A stretch of 64,000 nt of DNA from contig NC_051098.1 of the NCBI RefSeq assembly GCF_901709675.1, forward strand, positions 16,673,464 through 16,737,463, written 5' to 3'. The position numbers and the translations under genes are program-made. The notes under the pieces were generated by a model. That model was given only the letters and a program-made list of their open reading frames with translations, ran no database searches and had not been told where the DNA came from. Shown piece after piece: positions 54,425-62,771 of the stretch (position 1 is its first letter; each line of letters begins with the position of its first letter). Source of the stretch: Syngnathus acus. Taxonomy: Eukaryota > Chordata > Actinopteri > Syngnathiformes > Syngnathidae.

Positions 54425-55293
54425 GGACCGTTGAAATGTGGGTGTGGCTGACTGGCCATGATGCCTATTCTCGCTTAAAAACTCATTCTCTTTTACGTGC
54501 TAATTAAAATGTTGCTTAGGCGCCACCTGTTGGAACCTCAGTGCCAAGCAACTACAGCAAGTTCAACTAAAGGGAGGGGCTTCTTTAAGCCATAACGTTG
54601 TCTAACAGGAAAAAGTGCTTTGCTGCCATCTTGTGGCATCTATAGGCAATTACAAGCCGTTTTGTGTGGCGGCAGCTCCTCGCAGATTTTCATCAGAACT
54701 CAGAGTCCAATTAACGGGGAAACCATGAAGGAGGGGTTGAGGTATGGGATGGGGGTATATTGGGAGACTTTTGGAATTGAATGGGGGGGGGGGGGACTTC
54801 ATTACAAACACACGCACACACACATTCCAGGAGCTGCATCTGCTGCACACTAACTTGCCACATAAACAGGTAAAAACCGATGCATTATGCCAAGGCACAC
54901 ACACACACACACGCCACACGCCACACGCACACAATCCTCTGTGCTGGAGGTGACTGCAGCAGTCAAAACAACGCGAGCACAGTGAAACACAAGCACACAA
55001 CTTCTGCTCCCGCGACAACACGCAAACTTGTGTCGCTCGCCACAGTATTTCCACAGAGAGCATGCACACGCGCACGCACAGCACAACTTCCCCGCATTCC
55101 AGCGCATACAGGACAGATGATGGCGAATTGGACCAGGCGTGGCGCGTGTTATTTTGAGGTGGGTTCTCCATGCACGCAACGCACACCACGCCCCGGTCTT
55201 GCAGCATCAGCCTCCCCGCAGGCACTCACCTCCAAAAATGCTGGCGCCCAGGCTGGAGAGGAGGAAGAGCAAGTGCCGCTGGAGCATCGTCAT
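14158..55293 (-). CDS. cadm2: Cell adhesion molecule 2 (SynCAM2 / nectin-like 3), 9 coding exons, complete
   Basis: Single-pass synaptic and axonal adhesion protein of the immunoglobulin superfamily. Exons in transcript order: 55230-55293, 21417-21566, 18994-19146, 18786-18923, 17036-17194, 16726-16816, 16336-16514, 14507-14629, 14158-14276. They sum to 1176 nt, 391 aa, slightly shorter than common human isoforms. Order: signal peptide (1-21), Ig V-type (about 26-120; Cys 45 and 105), two further Ig domains, transmembrane helix (about 325-345) and cytoplasmic tail. The tail has the membrane-proximal [12 protein letters not shown], which corresponds to the protein 4.1-binding region, and the C-terminal EYFI PDZ ligand. 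[28 protein letters not shown] and GPDHALIGG identify CADM2 rather than CADM1, 3 or 4. Every internal junction is phase 1 except exon 6 to 7 (phase 2). Whether this is the a or b teleost duplicate cannot be told. Confidence 0.95.
14507..14629 (-). CDS. cadm2: cadm2 exon 8: stalk and transmembrane helix
   Basis: Encodes [17 protein letters not shown], a hydrophobic run ([16 protein letters not shown]) and GRYLARHK. It joins exon 7 directly as FVYDPNAIGQ. The length is 123 nt, phase 1 to phase 1. Confidence 0.96.
14630..16335 (-). other. cadm2: cadm2 intron 7, repeat-bearing, possible site of an optional stalk exon
   Basis: Contains a (GGAT)n microsatellite at 14692-14748 and poly-A runs at 15384-15404 and 16097-16115. 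Mammalian CADM2 can insert a Thr-rich stalk exon at this position. I looked for a Thr-rich frame with splice sites and did not see one. Confidence 0.6.
16336..16514 (-). CDS. cadm2: cadm2 exon 7: third Ig domain, C-terminal half
   Basis: Encodes [15 protein letters not shown] and, further on, [19 protein letters not shown]. It carries the second Ig3 cysteine (YRC) and N-glycosylation sequons NKT and NGT. It enters in phase 2 and leaves in phase 1. Confidence 0.96.
16726..16816 (-). CDS. cadm2: cadm2 exon 6: third Ig domain, N-terminal half
   Basis: Encodes [17 protein letters not shown] and [11 protein letters not shown], with the first Ig3 cysteine. The split codon with exon 5 restores the family motif LEVYYAP (human LEIHYTP). 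Confidence 0.94.
17036..17194 (-). CDS. cadm2: cadm2 exon 5: second Ig domain, C-terminal half
   Basis: Encodes [19 protein letters not shown] and [17 protein letters not shown], ending LEVY. It carries the second Ig2 cysteine. The loop after KEVQG is shorter than in human CADM2. Confidence 0.94.
17195..18785 (-). other. cadm2: cadm2 intron 4
   Basis: No coding exon was seen. Holds a T-rich ATTC/ATGT microsatellite-like stretch at about 17350-17430 and a short duplication (GCAGGCAACAAAAACAA) at about 18300-18332. Confidence 0.65.
18786..18923 (-). CDS. cadm2: cadm2 exon 4: second Ig domain, N-terminal half
   Basis: Encodes [18 protein letters not shown] then [18 protein letters not shown] and RNDKEVQ. 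It carries the first Ig2 cysteine. The acceptor is GTCCCAG and the donor GTGGGT. Confidence 0.96.
18994..19146 (-). CDS. cadm2: cadm2 exon 3: first Ig domain, C-terminal half
   Basis: Encodes [16 protein letters not shown] and [19 protein letters not shown], ending FLTVLG. Cys 105 pairs with Cys 45 of exon 2. The donor is the slightly unusual GTCAGA. The intron to exon 4 is only 70 nt. Confidence 0.96.
   Translation of the reverse strand, partial: LFGTTGSSWCERRGRSSPSASTTSAWPTRASTRARSSPCPSRPPRPSSPS
19147..21416 (-). other. cadm2: cadm2 intron 2
   Basis: No coding exon was seen. Contains a small TTGAAACACTAAC-type repeat cluster at 19985-20085 and an (AT)n tract at about 20635-20655. Confidence 0.65.
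21417..21566 (-). CDS. cadm2: cadm2 exon 2: first Ig domain, N-terminal half
   Basis: Encodes [32 protein letters not shown] and [14 protein letters not shown]. Cys 45 is the first disulfide cysteine. Sequons NVT, NMT and NTS are present. The donor is GTGAGG. Confidence 0.96.
21651..21743. repeat. Minisatellite, five units of CTCATGGTGCGCTCGCTCG
   Basis: Units start at 21651, 21670, 21689, 21712 and 21731. The period is 19 bp, with one unit lengthened by an extra GCTC. It lies just upstream (transcript sense) of cadm2 exon 2. Confidence 0.9.
22829..22880. repeat. (GGGA)n microsatellite
   Basis: About a dozen uninterrupted GGGA units. A related interrupted GGGAGG tract lies at 23848-23890 and a (GCGA)n tract at 22368-22400. 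Confidence 0.9.
28575..28615. repeat. CCTGC/CCTTG pentamer minisatellite
   Basis: Alternating CCCTG and CCTTG pentamers are repeated about eight times. Confidence 0.85.
30148..30211. repeat. (TTTC)n microsatellite
   Basis: An uninterrupted TTTC/CTTT run of about 64 bp; a pure polypyrimidine mirror repeat. Confidence 0.95.
31904..31932. repeat. (CA)n microsatellite
   Basis: A CA dinucleotide run of about 29 bp with one CT interruption. Confidence 0.9.
37430..37770. repeat. Probable decayed dispersed repeat
   Basis: The text contains phrases that, from memory, recur in fish genomes: a run of AAAATGGCCG, AAAATGGCAGA and CCCAAAATGGCGA motifs, TTTGGTGTCCATCAGTGAAAC, and GGACCCCCAAAATATG. No complete open reading frame or terminal repeat is seen, so this is a low-confidence call. 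Confidence 0.35.
37798..37852. repeat. Diverged copy of the short fold-back repeat
   Basis: GTTCACCGATTCGCTGCC at 37798-37815 and GGCAGTGATTGC at 37841-37852 correspond to the two arms of the 56143-56214 element. The centre (ATGCCGTCAATGGCAG) resembles its inner sequence in reverse. Confidence 0.5.
39848..39881. repeat. (CA)n microsatellite
   Basis: A CA dinucleotide run of about 34 bp. Confidence 0.92.
42139..42185. repeat. Adjacent homopolymers: T run followed by 24 G
   Basis: A T tract (about 17) is separated by AAATC from 24 consecutive G (42162-42185). On the cadm2 sense strand this is C24 then A17. A C run of 12 or more follows at about 42309. Homopolymer lengths are likely unreliable. 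Confidence 0.85.
42911..42983. repeat. (GGAA)n microsatellite
   Basis: A GGGAGG lead-in passes into a long (GGAA)n polypurine run. Many GGAA repeats can bind ETS factors; that is family knowledge and is not shown here. Confidence 0.92.
46523..46538. repeat. G16 homopolymer
   Basis: Sixteen consecutive G. Another G run of about 13 is at 49026-49038. Confidence 0.85.
51903..51929. repeat. (GCTCA)n pentamer repeat
   Basis: Five tandem GCTCA units, each overlapping an AGCTC/GAGCT palindrome. Confidence 0.9.
53488..53580. repeat. Long (GT)n microsatellite
   Basis: About 70 bp of uninterrupted GT, then GTGC and GTGT variants; the longest dinucleotide tract in the window. A (GCAG)n run follows at 53677-53702. 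Confidence 0.95.
54166..54424 (+). mobile_element. tRNA-derived SINE with (ACGC)n tail
   Basis: The 5' part is tRNA-like: an RNA polymerase III A box TGGCCTGGTGG at 54175-54185 and a B box GGTTCAAACCC at 54218-54228, about 33 bp apart. A non-tRNA body follows, including CTGCTGCTCACTGCTCCC and TTAAATGCAGAGACAAATTTC, wording familiar from teleost SINEs. The 3' end is an (ACGC)n tail at 54381-54424. It lies in cadm2 intron 1, antisense to the gene, about 0.8 kb from exon 1. I see no clear target-site duplication. The family is not assigned. Confidence 0.82.
54520..54636. promoter_or_regulatory. Pair of CTCF-like motifs
   Basis: GCGCCACCTGTTGG at 54520-54533 and CTGCCATCTTGTGG at 54623-54636 each match the reverse CTCF core at 13 of 14 positions and share one orientation. 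They are about 0.7 kb downstream of cadm2 exon 1, inside intron 1. Motif match only. Confidence 0.25.
54783..54935. repeat. G13 run and CA-rich microsatellites
   Basis: A G13 run at 54783-54795, short CA tracts at about 54805-54825, and CA/CACG tracts at 54894-54935. Confidence 0.85.
55230..55293 (-). CDS. cadm2: cadm2 exon 1: start codon and signal peptide
   Basis: Encodes [21 protein letters not shown], a typical cleavable signal peptide with a hydrophobic [10 protein letters not shown] core. The donor is GTGAGT. Phase 1 exit matches exon 2, giving FGGGQGQFP. A second in-frame ATG lies at codon 3; the first (complement of 55291-55293) is taken as the start. Its placement depends on the signal peptide, phase and donor, since this exon is little conserved. 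Confidence 0.85.
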
Positions 55294-55660
55294 CTTCACT
55301 TCTCAAATGTTTCGCTGCCTTGTCGTGACTTGGCGCTCCACGCGTGGGGAACGGAGAAAGAGGGCTCACTTATCCAGACGGGGATGCGCAGACTACATGG
55401 ATGAACTCTGACGGGTGATGATGATGCTGCTTGAGAGGAGGAAGGAGGAGGAGGAGGAGGGAGGGAGGTGGGTGGGCGAGGAAGGGGGGGGGGGGCAGCC
55501 GGTCCTCTTCTGGAGCAGGACGACGCTGACTGCTGGACGCCAGCGTGCATGTGCAGCCCGCGGCTCCGGTGCTGCTCGTTGATTGGATGACGGGATGGAG
55601 ACAAAGCCACGCCCACTTGTGGACTCGCGCAAGCGGAACCTGGGGGTCGCAAAATTATTT
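55294..55660 (-). promoter_or_regulatory. cadm2: cadm2 5' UTR and promoter region
   Basis: GC-rich sequence directly upstream of the start codon, with a G/A-rich tract at 55430-55500 (GGA repeats then a G12 run) that is C/T-rich on the cadm2 sense strand. No TATA box was seen. Confidence 0.45.
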
Positions 55661-56142
55661 GCAATTAATTATAGTATCTCGTTCAACCCTACTCAAAATG
55701 ACATTTTCATAGACCAAAGGTGCCAAAAATACACACAAATGATGATTTATTTAACCTTTGAAAATCTGCAATGTTTGAGTATTTAGAGGTACATGTGATA
55801 GTTAGGGGGTCCTTGAAACAAAGAAAATCATTTCAGCTCCCGCTAGCCTCGACAAATGAACAGGAGTTGGTCGGGCTTGGAATGGAAGCAGGAGTTAAGA
55901 ACATTCGGAAAGCTAGTCACGTAGCAAATGCTGCTTCTCTCTGTCGCTCAGGGGTCAGTATTGCAAGCACAGGAATCATTCTGCCCCTGGAAATCCGCCT
56001 AGCAACAAGCGGCCAATCGTACGTTCATAATCAAGTCAAAGCGAGACCAAATATTGCATACGGCACGTTCGTATGGAAAGACAGCTCTTGATGCTTCAGA
56101 GTCAACACATTTTCCAATCGTACAACATCTCTTGAACAATTA

Positions 56143-56214
56143 GTTAACTCGTTCATTGCCATTGACGGCTATAGGCGTCAAAGATACATCCCAACTGGCA
56201 ATGAATGAATTAAC
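56143..56214. mobile_element. Short fold-back (MITE-like) element, 72 bp
   Basis: The left end GTTAACTCGTTCATTGCC (56143-56160) and right end GGCAATGAATGAATTAAC (56197-56214) are inverted copies with few mismatches. The centre holds ATTGACGGCTATAGGCGTCAAAG. Related fragments occur at 13417-13434 and 37798-37852. CATTCACTGCCATTGACGG-type text is, from memory, a common dispersed repeat in fish genomes. Confidence 0.65.
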
Positions 56215-57245
56215 ATTTGACACAGTTGATATTTCCTCTCTTTTCTGGTGGCCACATGAGACTAATCCGCTGCGGTCAATCTAATCAAGTGATGAGGACG
56301 TGGCCTTCGGGCGCTCGCGGCATTCAATCTGCACCGCCGTGACCGTGGCGCCACTCCAATGCTGTGAATCAGAAGCCAGCGACACGATGAGCGTCTCACT
56401 ATAGCGCCGGCCGGGTTCAAGGGGTTAACTGGACTGAAAGCAGCAAAGGCTCCATCAAGAGGGCGCCGTTAAAAGGATGAAACGGAACGACCTGCCAACG
56501 GGCTGATTAGGTTGAAAACGCTTCTGCTATGTTGCGGGTCAATGAGCAGGCCTCATAAAGAAATGTTTTTTTTAAAAAGCCTCTGCTGGCTCACATCTTC
56601 AAGTTTTCTTGTTGTCAATTTTTAATTGACACTATTTGTATTGAGCTGCCAGTAAAACAAGCGACTAAAGGGAGCAGATACGGTAAGTTTTTTTTTTTTT
56701 TTTAATCATTTTTGGGAGCAAAATTAACATGAGGTTGTGAGTGAAAGCATGGAGAATCATTGACTAAATTTGTTAAAATTCCTTTCGATTAATTAAGTTG
56801 CAGTGTTTGAAAAAAAAAAAAAAGAAGTCTTTCACATGGGATTTACTTATTAATTGTGTTGAATTGACTTAAAAAAAAAAACAATTGAGGAGCCTGACGG
56901 AGCCCATATAACTCAGTCTCCGCGTTACTTGGCGGCAAAATGAAGCTGTCACAACTCTCTGCAAAACGCCGGTCACGTTTCCTCATTCCTCCTGACCATC
57001 TGCTCTCCTTGGCGACTTCATGCTTCTCCCTCCTCCTGCTTCTTCCGGACATCTTTAACCGCCCGACGTGCCATTCTTATCAAAGCGAGACAGAGTGAAC
57101 CCTTCATCTTTTCCCAAACCACTCCAAAGCGCTACATGACCATTTCATTTGGAGCAGTTCACAATCAATATTCATTTAATAACTTGACAAATAACCATTT
57201 TTAAAAGAAAATTGAAATACATGGTACTCACAAGGGCTGCTGATT

Positions 57246-57387
57246 ATTCTTCGATAAAATCCACTTCCTTTCTTTGTAAAATAGCTGAAGCGCTAACACG
57301 TGCGAATCTCAAAGTTATTCCTAGACAAAATCCACTTCCCTTCTTTGTAAAGTAGCTGTAGCGCGAACACGTGCTAATCTCAAAGTG
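57246..57387. repeat. Diverged tandem duplication, 71-bp unit
   Basis: Units 57246-57316 and 57317-57387 share AAAATCCACTTCC, TTCTTTGTAAA, TAGCTG, AACACGTGC and AATCTCAAAGT, with about ten differences scattered between them. Confidence 0.85.
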
Positions 57388-59410
57388 CCAAATGAATTCT
57401 TTTCAACAAGGATGCTGCCCGAGGTAGCTTTTTTGAAAAGGTCACCTTGAAAATGAATCCTCCGTCAATCAAGCTAGCGATCAAACTTCCGGTGGACAGC
57501 AGCTCAACCAATCATACAGCGGGAAAATGATGACGCGCATCTGAGCCACCTTGCAGGCTTTGTTTTGTGAATCTGAAATCTGATTGGTTAAAAAAAAACA
57601 AAAATAAATAAAACAGCCATTGCTAAAATGTGTCAAGGGAACGTCATTAGTGACATTGAAGGCCCCAGGCGGATTACTTTGGCATGGAAATTGGATTTGA
57701 TCCAAAAAAAAAAAAATGTTGTTAAAAATAAATACAGTTACATTATTGCGAGGAAGTGAAGAGAATCTTTTCAAGAAAAAAAGCTCATTCATTCCAACTT
57801 GCCTACTTTTTATTTCCTACTTTGCACATTTCTGTTGAGTGTCTGGCTCGGTTGCTGTTGTTTGTCGACAGGCAAAGCCGACGACGTCTGGCCTCCACTT
57901 TGAGCTTATTAAGACGTCCGCTCGCCTCGGCTTTTTACAATGACTAATGACTCCGACTCTCTTTGCAAACCGCTAAAAGAAAAGACGGCCGTTAAAAAGG
58001 AAAAACGAAGCCGTGCACCACTTGTGCTGCGGTTAACACAACAACTTTTGCCCACAACTTCCATTAGCAGCCTTTTATTTGATGCTTTTTACAAACGGCA
58101 TAGAAACAAAGTTTGCCAGGGGAACCACTAGACGATTTTTTGTTTTCGAGTCTCATATTTTCATTTTGATCGGAAAATTCCGGTCCCAACTTCATGATGC
58201 ATAATTCACGTAGGGATTAAAATTTGATCAAGGAAACATGATGGCTGAGGTGCACGCAATTACGGGCCTTGCTCGCATCAAAGTGAACTAAAAGTGATAT
58301 AAATAAGTGATGCCGTGTAAGGAAGCAGCCAGTAAAGCCTCCGTTACATTCCAGATTATTGCTTGTTGATCAGACTCACGGTTGGGCAAACTATTGCCGA
58401 GGGCCTTGAAATTTCCAGCGGCCACTTAAAGTGTAAAAAAGAAAAAAACCGTTGTTTTTTCTTTTAATTGCAAAGCTTCAACCTTTTTTTGTGTACCACG
58501 TGGGCGAATAAACACGAAGCTGCGTAAAGTGGCGCATTTGCTATTGTTCTTCTTGTTTTCCGCAAGCTAGCCCACAGCGGCACAGGTGTTCTATTACCAT
58601 TTGTTGTTCCCTCCATTTCGACTTGCACAAAAACATCTGTTTAGAGGTGAATATGCCTTTGGAGCTAATGGGTACTTCACCTCCAGGATCTATTAGCACG
58701 GGGCGCTAGCTACCTGCTGGGTCTCAAACGGCGCGGCTAATTTTAGATGACTCTATTCCTTGTGTGACTAACAAGGTGAAGCAGAAATGCTTGCATCGAG
58801 TGTGTGTGTGTGTGGGGGGGGCGGCACAGTTGAAGCATATTTTCCATCCTTCATCCTATTCCTGTGACAATAATGGTCGAAGGGTTCGACTTCAGCAGTT
58901 TGGGATTTGTTGTTTTTTTTGGTTGATTGCTCCAAACAAAGTTTCAACAATGATTTCAGCCTTTTTTCCAAGCGTTCCATGAGGCAATTCGCCTCTAATG
59001 CTATTTTGTCTTCGCCAAAGTTTAATTCCGCCACAGACTCAGTCAATTATTCCGACTCGGAGTTTGTTTTATTTGGAGACACAAATGTGCCTTTTTCTTG
59101 CATGCAATCGAATCCCTCCTGCGGAAATGAGCAACTTCAATAGCCCACACGTGGAAGGATAATAAATCATGTTTATCAATCCGATCTATTAGTCTCTGCG
59201 TGTTTGCTCTTGTTTGCAGTAATTACACGCGGCACCCCGAGCAGAGCATGACGAACACCTCCTGATTTTCAAAGCGGTTGTTGGCGCGCCACGTAGCCTA
59301 CAAATGACACGGCCTAAGCCTCCTGTGGAGTCTTCAGAGAGTTTTAAAGTAAAGCTTGCCCATATGAAGCTAAATGCTACGTAGGTGCATCATGGGAGCG
59401 GGCAATGGTT

Positions 59411-59720
59411 GTCATTAGTTTTGTCATTAATGTTTTGTTTGTGTTTTTTTCCATTTCAAGGGGGCGGCCATTTTGACACTTGCTGTCGATTGAAAACGAC
59501 ATCACAGTTGTTGGTCATTAGTTTTGTCATTATTGTTTTGTTTGTGTTTTTTCCATCTCAAGGTTACGGCCATCTTGACACTTACTGTCGACTGAAAATG
59601 ACATCACAGTTGCTGGTCTCAAGTCCCAACCAATCACGCGCGGACGGCTCAGCTACCTGGCAACCGTGATGTCATTTTCAGTCGCCAGCAAGTGGCAAAA
59701 TGGCCGCCTCCCTGAGATGG
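59411..59720. mobile_element. Compound direct and inverted repeat (fold-back element)
   Basis: Two direct copies with a 103-bp period lie at 59411-59513 and 59514-59613 (GTCATTAGTTTTGTCATTA up to ACATCACAGTTG). The last 55 bases of the pattern (59553-59607) recur inverted at 59666-59720 across a 58-base loop. The shared core is CTGAAAATGACATCAC. A further core fragment lies at 63349-63372. No coding sequence is seen, so a non-autonomous element is likely. Confidence 0.75.
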
Positions 59721-62389
59721 ATAAAAACAGGTTCATTTTATTGCTTAAGTCATATCCCACAAATGCGATATTAATCCAAGTGCCATGTGGGGCACATATA
59801 ACATATTCTTGTCAAGAAAATGTTGGGGTTGACTTCCTTCTGTAAGGCTTCTGATTGGCAAATGTGATCCCGCCATTCGGGGTCATATCACCCCCAGTGC
59901 TTGACATTTACTTGACCGCCTAAAAATGCCTTTTTAATGGGACAGAAAAATGAACTGCACTCCACATGTTGAATGAGTCACAGCGGCTACGAGCGAAAGT
60001 CACCACAGGGCAGATGCGACTTATCCCCGCCAGCGTTTTATCTTAAAGAGATTCCGCCAGCGCCTCGTCTAATGTCTCTCATCTTGCGAGTCGGCTCCTC
60101 GCGTCGGCCCCGGTTTAGCTTTTCCCGAGACTCCTCCATCCTTGAAATTGAAGACTGCTAGCGAACTTATCACCTCTCATTAGCATCATCCGCCATCTCA
60201 CACGGCGTTAACCTTTTCACTTAGTGGCGTTCGGGCCGAAGCGGCGGCTCTCTTTCACGTGAATTATGACTGGTAATATATCAGCACACTGATCCCTGAC
60301 ATCCAATTTTGATCCCTGAAAGAAGGAAGGCGCCCGTATTGGGTCTGAGCGCGACCTACTGGACCTAATTCAATTAACAGACATTTGAGTTTCACCAGAA
60401 GATGAGCTGAACGTCACACGAGTGACTTTTGGCCACGACATTTGCTAAATAAATAAGTCGTGTTATTTGTGCTCGGTCGGCTTCAATTTGTCAGCCGTCG
60501 GCGTGAAATATCGGCGGATTCTTTTTCCTTTCTTGTTTATTTGCCCATTACTTTTTCCTTGCGGGAACCTTGGAAGAAAAACTCTCACCACCAGCTGTCA
60601 AATGATTTTTTGCAAGGGTACTTTTCAAAAGCAGTTGCATTTCGAGTCATTGTGTGAAGTGCTCATTTGTCTGTGATTACGGAATACTTTCAAAGTCAAG
60701 TCAACAAATTCTGCTCACTTACTTTAAAGGAGACACACTAGGCATTTTTTACTCAATGGAATAAAAGCCCTAACATGTCTGAAGCAGAACAATGGCAAAC
60801 TCTTCAAATTTGCTTTTGTCATTTAAAAAGAAACAATAACAACAACAGTGAATAAGTGACAATAAATTCAGGGAAGTTTTCACAAAGTAAAACATCCATT
60901 GGGAAACGTTCCAAGCAGATGCCACTAATTGTTCTATTTGATTGTTGAATAAATGTTGCTCTGCTTTAAGTATTTGCCGACTCGCTTGGCTTAATCCACC
61001 ATCACCTTTTTTTTTTCTTTTTTTTTTTGCCTGGGCAGTGTTTTGTCAAGCTTGACACACCGGGAAGCAAATCTCAAGCTTGGTTGGACTCAAATGCTTT
61101 GATGGGTAATTACAGGGACTGAATGAGTATTTTACATGTTTGTTTTTCTTCATCTTCAATACAACACACAATATCAATAAAGTGAATGAGTGAACGAGAC
61201 GTGTTTTTGCGTCAGGCTTTAAAAGCGGGAACATTTCCATGGCAGCGCACTTCTGATTCTGTATCAATATTTTGATCTTTGTTGTGAACACGGGGAATAC
61301 AACTCACATTGTTTGACAGATTAGCCTTACAGACGTTATCTAAACTCTTCGCAATGAATCCATTACTAAGAGCGACATCTCTGGGGGGGGACACAGAAAC
61401 ACCATTTTCTGGGGGGTGAAACTGGGGTGAAGAATTTGATTCAGGCTCCCGAGCGGAGTCTGCTTTGAATGCTCTTGTATTATGCAACATTTAGACATTG
61501 GCAGGGCCGTCGGTTTGAGAGCCAGACAACCCTGCTGGGAAAAGAAAAGACATCATAAGCAGACAATTTGAATGTGATGCACTGCTGGCTAAATGCTATT
61601 TTCTGTATTACTGCCATAAGTACATTGATAGGCTTTTAACATGAAATACCCAGAAAATGGCCCAAATAACATAGGTTGACTGAGTGTTTTTTGCCCTTCA
61701 CACCCTTGCAAAGGTGACGCTATTTAGCCGTGCACAACACAGGTGACATCTATTGACATAACCTTCAGGGGCCGACGTTACGTGTGTGTTTTGTACTCCT
61801 AACAGATGGTTCCTTCCGATGACATTCGCTTTGTGCTTTGGCCGCAGAGGTAAAAAAAAACCCAACAACTGTCATTCGGTGACAAGGGCGACACGTTCAA
61901 GAGCAGCGCTATTCTTTCATTTCGCAAAGATTTCATCTACTTTCATTTGCAATCATAGCAACGGACATGCTCCAAAAAGTTTTGCTGTAAATGCCCTCCC
62001 TTCGGAGGACGCTCGTAGTAGTTTAAAGCCCTACTTGAAAACCCTGACCCAAGTAGATTGAAACTTTGAAACCCTAATGCGAGTTTTTAGTGCCATCTGT
62101 TTTTACTTGTTATTGCAGTTTGCAAAAGTAAAATGTAAATATAAACACTTGCTTGAAAAAAGAATCCTGAAAGAGACCACATATCACATTTGAATTGCAT
62201 TCACTTTTTTAATGACCAGAAAAAAACCTGGAGAGAACATCAAGGAGGTAGGATTCAACAATTCAATGCCTGAAGCAATTCACCACATGAAAATGAAAGT
62301 CGTAGATTTATAGTTCTCCTTTCTTGACATGGCAACTGAAAATAATCGTATTTACATCCGCTTATAAATATTGATGTCTCTAAGATATC

Positions 62390-62673
62390 CGCCTTCGTGT
62401 CTGACGTAGCAAGTGGCTGTCAACTTGACAGGCGTCACAGTCGCAATCGGCGATGTTCGATTCGATTCGGCTCTTCCCGTCCGGTGGTAAACACAGCCGC
62501 GTGCTGTCATAGGGGGACGGGCTTGGTCCACAGTCCCAGGCAGCCCCAGCCAGCCCCACAGATAAGCCCCCGCGCGTATCCTCAATGGACATTCCTGCTC
62601 TTTGTTCGCACACAGTGAGGCAGAGAAAGAGCCGGGCTCGATAGTCGATTGCTTCCGTCTCGGGCTCGAAACC
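62390..62673 (+). promoter_or_regulatory. gbe1: gbe1 promoter and 5' UTR region
   Basis: Immediately upstream of the gbe1 start codon. It contains a CAGCCCCAGCCAGCCCCAC C-rich stretch at about 62538-62560 and no TATA box. The transcription start cannot be fixed from sequence. Confidence 0.4.
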
Positions 62674-62771
62674 ATGGCGGAACAGGGGGATAATGTTACC
62701 ATTCCTGAGTTTGACACTCTCCTTCAAATGGACCCGTACCTTAAACCCTACGCGAAGGACTTCAAGCGGAG
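62674..62771 (+). CDS. gbe1: 1,4-alpha-glucan branching enzyme, exon 1 (gene continues beyond window)
   Basis: Cytosolic glycogen branching enzyme: it transfers oligoglucan chains to form alpha-1,6 branches during glycogen synthesis. Only the first 32 codons plus two bases are here: MAEQGDNVTIPEFDTLLQM then DPYLKPYAKDFKRR. DPYLKPYAxDFxRR aligns with the N-terminal DPYLKPYAVDFQRR of human GBE1. The start context ACCATGG is a strong Kozak match. The donor is AG|GTAAAG in phase 2. The N-terminus is several residues shorter than the human one. Position beside cadm2, head-to-head, supports the call because human GBE1 and CADM2 are neighbours on 3p12. The catalytic domain lies beyond the right edge. 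Confidence 0.85.

Larger units (their letters stand above)
21567..55229 (-). other. cadm2: cadm2 intron 1 (33.7 kb)
   Basis: The giant first intron separates the signal-peptide exon from the Ig exons. I recognised no other gene, exon or RNA gene in it. Open frames here are short, lack conserved motifs and are often built on simple repeats. It holds most of the window's microsatellites, homopolymer runs, one tRNA-derived SINE and some dispersed repeats, listed separately where distinct. The rest is unique-looking DNA with many AT-rich patches that could include enhancers, but this cannot be shown from one sequence. Confidence 0.75.
55661..62389. other. Intergenic interval between head-to-head cadm2 and gbe1
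   Basis: No gene was recognised. It contains fold-back repeats at 56143-56214 and 59411-59720, a diverged direct repeat at 57246-57387, and a CTCF-like GCGCGACCTACTGG (13 of 14 positions) at 60349-60362. A TTGAAACCCTAA-type cluster lies at 62024-62080. The remaining DNA looks unique and AT-rich. Confidence 0.65.

Noticed and set aside
54650-55225. A 191-codon minus-strand frame beside cadm2 exon 1
   Set aside because: Cys/Val-rich text is produced by CA/GT microsatellites and it begins inside intron 1. No homology was recognised.
61212-61490. A 92-codon minus-strand frame with fairly mixed composition
   Set aside because: No recognisable domain, no splice context and no conserved motif. Considered chance.
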